From Petrolisthes cinctipes (Eukaryota > Arthropoda > Malacostraca > Decapoda > Porcellanidae), in the NCBI GenBank assembly GCA_033782935.1, contig JAWQEG010001234.1:1372501-1436500 (forward strand): a DNA stretch of 64,000 nucleotides. The letters run 5' to 3'. Each line of letters starts with the position of its first letter. The first letter of the stretch is position 1. This document shows, in pieces, positions 55,270 to 64,000 of the stretch. The notes under the pieces were generated by a model. It did no database searches. It saw only the letters and a program-made list of their open reading frames with translations, and was not told the DNA's origin. A program made the translations under genes and the position numbers.

Positions 55270-58200
55270 CGAATTTTAGTGTGTTTGGAGCCTGAATTTG
55301 AGATATAAACGGGTACAGAAGATGCATGCACATATTGACTTTGGGCACCTAAAAGATCGATTTTCAGTAAGTTTTGGCCTTGTATATTGAAAATACTCTA
55401 ACACGGAGAAGGCATGTACAGATTGCTTCTAGGACCCAAAAATACCGAATTTTCGGGTGTTTTGAGCCTGAATTTGAGATATAAACGGGTACAGAAGTTG
55501 AATGCACATATCGACTTTTGGGCACCTAAAATATCGATTTTGAGCATGTTTTCGATCTGTATCTTGAAAATATTCTAACGAGGAGTAGGCATGTACAGAT
55601 CGCTTCTAGGACCCAAAAATACCGAATTTTCGGTGTTTTGAGCCTGAATTTGAGATATTAACGTGTACAGAAGATGCATGCACATATCTATCGACTTTGG
55701 ACACCTAAAATATCGATTTTTTGCATGTTTTGAGCTAATATTTTGAAAACATTCTAGCACTGAGTAGGCATGTACAGATTGCTTTTGGGACCCAAAAATA
55801 TCGAATTTTCGGGTGTTTTGAGGTTGAATTTGAGATATAAACGAGCGCAGAAGATGCATACACATATTGACTTTGGGCACCTAAAATATCGATTTTCAGC
55901 ATGTTTTTGGCCTGTATCTGAGTAGGCATGTACAGATCGCTTCTGGGACACCAAAATATCGAATTTTCGGGTGTTTTGAGCCTGAATTTGAGATATAAAC
56001 AGGTACTGAAGATGCATGCATATATCGACTTTTGGGTACCTAAAATATCGATTTTGAGCATGTTTTTGGTCTGTATCATGAAAACATTTTAACTAGGAGT
56101 AGGCATGTACAGATCGTTTCTAGGACCAAAAAATACCTAATATTCGGGTGTTTTGAAGTTGAATTTGAGATATAAACGAGTGCAGAAGATGCATACACAT
56201 ATTGACTTTGGGCACCTAAAATATCGATTTTCAACATGTTCTGGGCCTGTATTTGAGTAGGCATGTACAGATCGCTTCTAGGACCCAACAATACTGAATT
56301 TTCGGGGGTTTTGAGCCTGAATTTGATATATAAACGGGTACAGAAGATGCATGCACATATCGACTTTGGGCACCTAAAATATCGATTTTTAGCATGTTTT
56401 GGGCCTATTTTTTGAAAATATTCTAGCACTAAGTAGGCATGTACAGATCACTTCTGGGACCCCAAAATATCGAATTTTCGGGTGTGTTGAGCCTGAATTT
56501 GAGATATAAACGGGTACACTTAAAATATCGATTTTTAGCATGTTTTGAGCCTATATTTTGAAAATATTCTAGCACTGACTAGGCATGTACAGATCGCTTC
56601 TGGGACCCAAAAATATCGAATATTCGGGTGTTTCGAGGTTGAATTTGGGATACAAACGGGTGCAGAAGATGCATACACATATTGACTTTGGTCACCTAAA
56701 ATATCGATTTTCAGCATGTTTTGGGCCTGTATTTTGAAAATACTCTAACACGGAGTAGACAAGTACAGATCGCTTCTGGGGCCCCAAAACTTCGAATTTT
56801 CGTGTGTTTGGAGACTGAATTTGAGATATAAACGGGTACATAAGATGCATGCACATATCGACTTTTGGGCACCTAAAAGATCGATTTTCAGTATGTTTTG
56901 GGCCTGTATATTGAAAATACTCTAACACGGAGTAGGCATGTACAGAAAGCTTCTGGGACCCCAAAATATAGAATTTTCGGGTGTTTTGAGCCTGAATTTG
57001 AGATATCGACTTTGGGCACCAAAAATATCGATTTTTAAGCATGTTTTTTGCCTATATTTTGAAAATATTCTAGCACTGAGTAGGCATGTACAGATCGCTT
57101 TATGGACCCCAAAAAATCGAATTTTCGGGTGTTTTGAGCCTGAATTTGAGATATAAACGGGAACAGAAGATGCATGTACATATCGACGTTTGGGCTCCCA
57201 AAATATCGATTTTGAGCATGTTTGGGTCTGTATACTGAAAACATTCTAACTAGGAGTAGGCATGTACAGATTGCTTCTAGGACCCAAAAATACCGAATTT
57301 TCGGGTGTTTTGATCCTGAATTAGAGATATAAACGGGTATAGAAAATGCATGCACATATCGACTTTTGGGCACCTAAAATATCGATTTTGAGCATGTTTT
57401 CGATCTGTATCTTGAAAATATTCTAACGAGGAGTAGGCATGTACAGATCGCTTCTAGGACCCAAAAATACCGAATTTTCGGTATTTTGAGCCTGAATTTG
57501 AGATATAAACGTGTACAGAAGATGCATGCACATATCGACATTGGACATTTAAAATATCGATTTTTTGCATGTTTTGAGTTTTTTTTTTTTAAACAATCTA
57601 GCACTGAGTAGGCATGTACAGATTGCTTCTGGGACCCAAAAATATCGAATTTTCGGGTGTTTTGAGGTTGAATTTGAGATATAAACGAGTGCAGAAGATG
57701 CATACACATATTGACTTTGGGCACCTAAAATATCGATTTTCAGCATGTTTTGGGCATGTATCTGAGTAGGCATGTACAGATCGCTTCTGGGACCCCAAAA
57801 TATCGAATTTTTGGGTGTTTGGAGCTTGAATTTGAGATATAAACGGGTACCGAAGATGCATGCACATATCGACTTTGGACACTTAAAATATCGATTTTTA
57901 GGATGTTTTGAGCCAATATTTTGAAAACATTCTAGCACTGAGTAGGCATGTACAGATCGCTTCTGGGACCCAAAAATATCGAATTTTCGGGTGTTTTGAG
58001 GTTGAATTTGAGATATAAACGAGTGCAGAAGATGCATACACATATTGACTTTGGGCACCTAAAATATCGATTTTCAGCATGTTTTGGGCCTGTATTTAAG
58101 TATGCATGTACAGATCGCTTCTGAGACCCCAAAATATCGAATTTTCGGGTGTTTGGAGCCTGAATTTGAGATATAAACGGGTACAGAAGATGCATGCACT

Positions 58201-61200
58201 TATCGACTTTTTGGCACCTAAAATATCAATTTTCTGTATGTTTTGGGCCTGTATTTTGAAAATACTCTAACACGGAGTAGGCATGTACAGATCGCTTCTG
58301 GGACCCTAAAATATTGAATTTTCGGGTGTTTTGGGCCTGAATTTGAGATATCGACTTTTTGCACCTAAAATATCGATTTTTAGCATGTTTTGGGCCTATA
58401 TTTTGAAAATATTCTAGCACTGAGTAGACATGTACAGATCGCTTCTGGGACCCAAAAATATCGAATTTTCGGATGTTTTGATCCTGAATTTGAGATATAT
58501 ACGGGTGCACAGGATGCTGCACATATCGACTTTTGAGCACCTAAAATATCGATTTGCAGTATGTTTTGGGCCTGTACTTTGAAAATACTCTAATACGGAG
58601 TAGGCATGTACAGTTCGCTTCTGGGACCCCAAAATATCGAATTTTCGGGGGTTTTGGGCCTGAATTTGAGATATCGACTTTGGGCACCTAAAATATCGAT
58701 TTTTAGCATGTTTTGGGCCTATATTTTGAAAATATTATAACACTAAGTAGACATGTACAGACCACTTCCAGGACCCCAAAATATCGAATTTTTAAGGTGT
58801 TTTGAGCAGGAATTTGAGATATAAACGGGTACAGAAGATGCATGCACATATCAACTTTGGACACTTAAAATATCGATTTTTAGCATGTTTGGAGCCTATA
58901 TTTTGAAAACATTCTAGCACTGAGTAGGCATGTACAGATTGCTTCTGGGACCCAAAAATATCCAATTTTCGGGTGTGTTGAACCAGAATTTGAGATATAA
59001 ACGGGTACACTTAAAATATCGATTTTTAGCATGTTTTGAGCCTATATTTTGAAAACATTCTAGCACTGAGTAGTCATGTACAGATCGCTTCTAGAACCCA
59101 AAAATATCGAATATTCGGGTGTTTTGAGGTAGAATTTGGGATATAAACGGGTGCAGAAGATGCATACACATATTGACTTTGGTCACCTAAAATATCGATT
59201 TTCAGCATGTTTTGGGCCTGTATTTTGAAAATACTCTAACACGGAGTAGGCAAGTACAGATCGCTTCTGGGACCCCAAAATGTCGAATTTTTGTGTGTTG
59301 GGAGCCTGAATTTGAGATATAAACGGGTACAGAAGATGCATGCACATATCGACTTTTGGGCACCTAAAAGATCGATTTTCAGTATGTTTTGGGCCTGTAT
59401 ATTGAAAATACTCTAACACGGAGTAGGCATGTACAGAAAGCTTCTGGGACCCCAAAATATCGAATTTTCGGGTGTTTTGAGCCTGAATTTGAGATATAGA
59501 CTTTGGGCACCAAAAATATCGATTTTTAGCATGTTTTGGGCCTATATTTTGAAAATATTCTAGCACTGAGTAGGCATGTACAGATCGCTTTATGGACCCC
59601 AAAATATCGAATTTTCGTGTGTCTTGAGCCTGAATTTGAGATATAAACGGGTACAGAAGATGCATGTACATATCGACTTTTGGGCTCCAAAAATATCGAT
59701 TTTGAGCATGTTTTGGGTCTGTATACTGAAAACATTCTAACTAGGAGTAGGCATGTAGAGATTGCTTCTAGGACCAAAAAATACCGAATTTTCGGGTGTT
59801 ATGAGCATGAATTTGAGATATAAACGGGTACAGAAGATGCATGCACATATCGACTTTTGGGCACCTAAAATATCGATTTTGAGCATGTTTTCGATCTGTA
59901 TCTTGAAAATATTCTAACGAGGTGTAGGCATGTACAGATCGATTCTAGGACCCAAAAATACCGAATTTTCGGTGTTTTGAGCCTGAATTTGAGATATAAA
60001 CGTGTACAGAAGATGCATGCACATATCGACTTTGTTCACTTAAAATATCGATTTTTTGCATGTTTTGAGCTAATATTTTGAAAACATTATAGCACTGAGT
60101 AGGCATGTACAGATCGCTTCAAGGACCCAAAAATATCGAATTTTCTGGTGTTTTGAGGTTGAATTTGAGATATAAACGAGTGCAGAAGATTCATACACAT
60201 ATTGACTTTGGGAACCTAAAATATCGATTTTCAGCATGTTTTGGGCCTGTATCTGAGTAGGCATGTACAGATCGCTTCTGGGACCCCAAAATATCGAATT
60301 TTCGGGTGTTTGGAGCCTGAATTAAAGATATAAACGGATACCGAAGATGCATGCACATATCGACTTTAGACACTTAAAATATCGATTTTTAGGATGTTTT
60401 GAGCCTATATTTTAAAAACATTCTAGCGATGAGTAGGCATGTACAGATCGCTTTTGGGACCCAAAAATATCGAATTTTCGGGTGTTTTGAAGTTGAATTT
60501 GAGATATAAACGAGAGCAGAAGATGCATACACATATTGACTTTGGGCACCTAAAATATCGATTTTCAGCATGTTTTGGACTTGTATTTTGAAAATAGTCT
60601 AACACGGAGTAGGCAACTACAGATCGCTTCTGGGACCCCAAAATTTCGATATTTCGTGTGTTTGGAGCCTGAATTTGAGATATAAACGGGTACAGAAGAT
60701 GCATGCACATATTGACTTTGGGCACCTAAAAGATCGATTTTCAGTAAGTTTTGGCCCTGTATATTGAAAATACTCTAACACGGAGAAGGCATGTACAGAT
60801 CGCTTCTAGGACCCAAAAATACCGAATTTTCGGGTGTTTTGAGCCTGAATTTGAGATATAAACGGGTACAGAAGTTGCATGCACATATCGACTTTTTGGC
60901 ACCTAAAATATCGATTTTGAGCATGTTTTCGATCTGTATCTTGAAAATATTCTAACGAGGAGTAGGCATGTACAGATCGCTTCTAGGACCCAAAAATACC
61001 GAATTTTCGGTGTTTTGAGCCTGAATTTGAGATATTAACGTGTACAGAAGATGCATGCACATATCTATCGACTTTGGACACCTAAAATATCGATTTTTTG
61101 CATGTTTTGAGCTAATATTTTGAAAACATTCTAGCACTGAGTAGGCATGTACAGATTGCTTCTGGGACCCAAAAATATCGAATTTTCGGGTGTTTTGAGG

Positions 61201-63977
61201 TTGAATTTGAGATATAAACGAGCGCAGAAGATGCATACACATATTGACTTTGGGCACCTAAAATATCGATTTTCAGCATGTTTTGGGCCTGTATCTGAGT
61301 AGGCATGTACAGATTGCTTCTGGGACACCAAAATATCGAATTTTCGGGTGTTTTGAGCCTGAATTTGAGATATAAACAGGTACTGAAGATGCATGCATAT
61401 ATCGACTTTTGGGTACCTAAAATATCGATTTTGAGCATTTTTTTGATCTGTATCATGAAAACATTTTAACTAGGAGTAGGCATGTACAGATCGTTTCTAG
61501 GACCCAAAAATACCTATTTTTCGGGTGTTTTGAAGTTGAATTTGAGATATAAACGAGTGCAGAAGATGCATACACATATTGACTTTGGGCACCTAAAATA
61601 TCGATTTTCAGCATGTTCTGGGCCTGTATTTGAGTAGGCATGTACAGATCGCTTCTAGGACCCAACAATACTGAATTTTCGGGTGTTTTGAGCCTGAATT
61701 TGATATATAAACGGGTACAGAAGATGCATGCACATATCGACTTTGGGCACCTAAAATATCGATTTTTAGCATGTTTTGGGCCTATTTTTTGAAAATATTC
61801 TAGCACTAAGTAGGCATGTACAGATCACTTCTGGGACCCCAAAATATCGAATTTTCGGGTGTGTTGAGCCTGAATTTGAGATATAAACGGGTACACTTAA
61901 AATATCGATTTTTAGCATGTTTTGAGCCTATATTTTGAAAATATTCTAGCACTGAGTAGGCATGTACAGATCGCTTCTGGGACCCAAAAATATCGAATAT
62001 TCGGATGTTTCGAGGTTGAATTTGGGATACAAACGGGTGCAGAAGATGCATACACATATTGACTTTGGTCACCTAAAATATCGATTTTCAGCATGTTTTG
62101 GGCCTGTATTTTGATAATACTCTAACACGGAGTAGACAAGTACAGATCGCTTCTGGGACCCCAGAACTTCGAATTTTCGTGTGTTTGGAGCCTGAATTTG
62201 AGATATAAACGGGTACAGAAGATGCATGCACATATCGACTTTTGGGCACCTAAAAGATCGATTTTCAGTATGTTTTGGGCCTGTATATTGAAAATACTCT
62301 AACACAGAGTAGGCATGTACAGAAAGCTTCTGGGACCCCAAAATATAGAATTTTCGGGTGTTTTGAGCCTGAATTTGAGATATCGACTTTGGGCACCAAA
62401 AATATCGATTTTTAGCATGTTTTGGGCCTATATTTTGAAAATATTCTAGCACTGAGTAGGCATGTACAGATCGCTTTATGGACCCCAAAAAATCGAATTT
62501 TCGGGTGTTTTGAGCCTGAATTTGAGATATAAACCGGTACAGAAGATGCATGCACATATCGACTTTTGGGCACCTAAAATATCGATTTTGAGCATGTTTT
62601 GGGTCTGTATCTTGAAAACATTCTAACTAGGAGTAGGCATGTACAGATTGCTTCTAGGACCCAAAAATACCGAATTTTCGGGTGTTTTGAGCCTGAATTT
62701 GAGATATAAACGGGTACAGAAAATGCATGCACAAATCGACTTTTGGGCACCTAAAATATCGATTTTGAGCATGTTTTCGATCTGTATCTTGAAAATATTC
62801 TAACGAGGTGTAGGCATGTACAGATCGCTTCTAGGACCCAAAAATACCGAATTTTCGGTGTTTTGAGCCTGAATTTGAGATATAAACGTGTACAGAAGAT
62901 GCATGCACATATCGACATTGGACACTTAAAATATCGATTTTTTGCATGTTTTGAGTTTTTTTTTTTTAAACATTCTAGCACTGAGTAGGCATGTACTTAT
63001 TGCTTCTGGGACCCAAAAATATCGAATTTTCGGGTGTTTTGAGGTTGAATTTGAGATATAAACGAGTGCAGAAGATGCATACACATATTGACTTTGGGCA
63101 CCTAAAATATCGATTTTCAGCATGTTTTGGGCCTGTATCTTAGTAGGCATGTACAGATCGCTTCTGGGACCCCAAAATATCGAATTTTCGGGTGTTTGGA
63201 GCTTGAATTTGAGATATAAACGGGTACCGAAGATGCATGCACATATCGACTTTGGACACTTAAAATATCGATTTTTAGCATGTTTTGAGCCAATATTTTG
63301 AAAACATTCTAGCACTGAGTAGGCATGTACAGATCGCTTCTGGGACCCAAAAATATCGAATTTTCGGGTGTTTTGAGGTTGAATTTGAGATATAAACGAG
63401 TGCAGAAGATGCATACACATATTGACTTTGGGCACCTAAAATATCGATTTTCAGCATGTTTTGGGCCTGTATTTAAGTATGCATGTACAGATCGCTTCTG
63501 GGACCCCAAAATATCGAATTTTTGGGTGTTTGGAGCCTGAATTTGAGATATAAACGGGTACAGAAGATGCATGCACTTATCGACTTTTTGGCACCTAAAA
63601 TATCAATTTTCTGTATGTTTTGGGCCTGTATTTTGAAAATACTCTAACACGGAGTAGGCATGTACAGATCGCTTCTGGGACCCTAAAATATTGAATTTTC
63701 GGGTGTTTTGGGCCTGAATTTGAGATATCGACTTTTTGCACCTAAAATATCGATTTTTAGCATGTTTTGGGCCTATATTTTGAAAATATTCTAGCACTGA
63801 GTAGACATGTACAGATCGCTTCTGGGACCCAAAAATATCGAATTTTCGGATGTTTTGATCCTGAATTTGAGATATATACGGGTGCACAGGATGCTGCACA
63901 TATCGACTTTTGGGCACCTAAAATATCGATTTGCAGTATGTTTTGGGCCTGTATCTGAGTAGGCATGTACAGTTCGC
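55270..63977 (-). repeat. Long block duplication with 5377-bp shift in satellite A
   Basis: About 55270-58600 recurs as about 60647-63977. Markers include GAGTTTTTTTTTTTTAAAC (57577 and 62953), ACGGGTGCACAGGATGCTGC (58500 and 63877) and CACATATCTATCGAC (55681 and 61058). The copies differ at scattered bases, so this event is older than the 2318-bp and 1326-bp ones. A third partial relative lies at about 59000-60060. Confidence 0.85.
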
Positions 63978-64000
63978 TTCTGGGACCCCAAAATATCGAA

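Larger units (their letters stand above)
35457..64000 (-). repeat. Satellite A array, right block (reverse orientation, runs off the window)
   Basis: About 165 tandem units in the opposite orientation to 1-2486. A full unit, for example 40241-40417, is 177 bp. It contains ATATCGA three times and splits into two related halves (40241-40328 and 40329-40417). Besides full units there are three deletion classes: one lacks 29 bp between two ATAT copies, one lacks 30 bp between two ACA copies, and one lacks about 18 bp after TGTAT. Open frames up to 280 codons (46444-47286) arise because 177 is divisible by three. They have no start context, domain or codon bias that would support a gene. The array contains several near-identical block duplications listed separately. 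Confidence 0.96.

Noticed and set aside
35457..64000. CENP-B box in satellite A
   Set aside because: ATATAAACGGG matches the 3' half (A..CGGG) of the box, but the required TTCG at the right spacing upstream is absent (TGAG instead). A centromeric role is possible but not supported by this motif.

Overview
The window looks like repeat-rich nuclear DNA from an animal, most likely an arthropod and plausibly a decapod crustacean. It has long satellite arrays, long GA and TG microsatellites, decayed non-LTR retrotransposons of types common in crustaceans, an LTR insertion, and a broken transposase gene with exon/intron-like structure. No intact host protein-coding gene, rRNA, tRNA or CRISPR was found. 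The organism call is an inference from repeat content only.

Layout. (1) 1-2486: satellite A, about 177 bp per unit, here called the forward orientation. (2) 2487-24528: satellite B, a G-rich unit of about 62 bp always in one orientation. It is interrupted by three copies of a non-satellite spacer of about 0.92-0.97 kb (9001-9924, 12455-13374, 19917-20885), each carrying a GA tract followed by a TG tract. A fourth spacer edge at 24529 is cut off by a retrotransposon. (3) 24544-27905: a minus-strand LINE fragment (endonuclease, reverse transcriptase, RNase H and C-terminal region) with many stops and shifts, truncated at both ends. (4) 28173-28906: the 3' end of a second LINE, minus strand, with a tetranucleotide tail. 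(5) 28952-33347: a plus-strand pseudogene of a C2H2-zinc-finger, DDE-transposase-like protein, split by a probable solo LTR (29893-31600) with a perfect 4-bp target duplication. (6) 33550-34861: three exon-like stretches, one resembling a SAM-like helical domain. (7) 35457-64000: satellite A again, in the opposite orientation to the left end.

Nothing here works together as a pathway; the window records repeat turnover. Both satellites show near-identical block duplications (1.1, 2.3, 1.3 x3, 3.45 and 5.4 kb periods) over a background of diverged monomers. The most useful original observations are these. The satellite A monomer is an ancestral dimer of an ~88-bp unit. Satellite B has two mutually exclusive hairpins sharing one arm. 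The B array is built from ordered macro-units that end at a fixed terminal unit before a spacer. The LTR and LINE insertions can be ordered relative to these structures.
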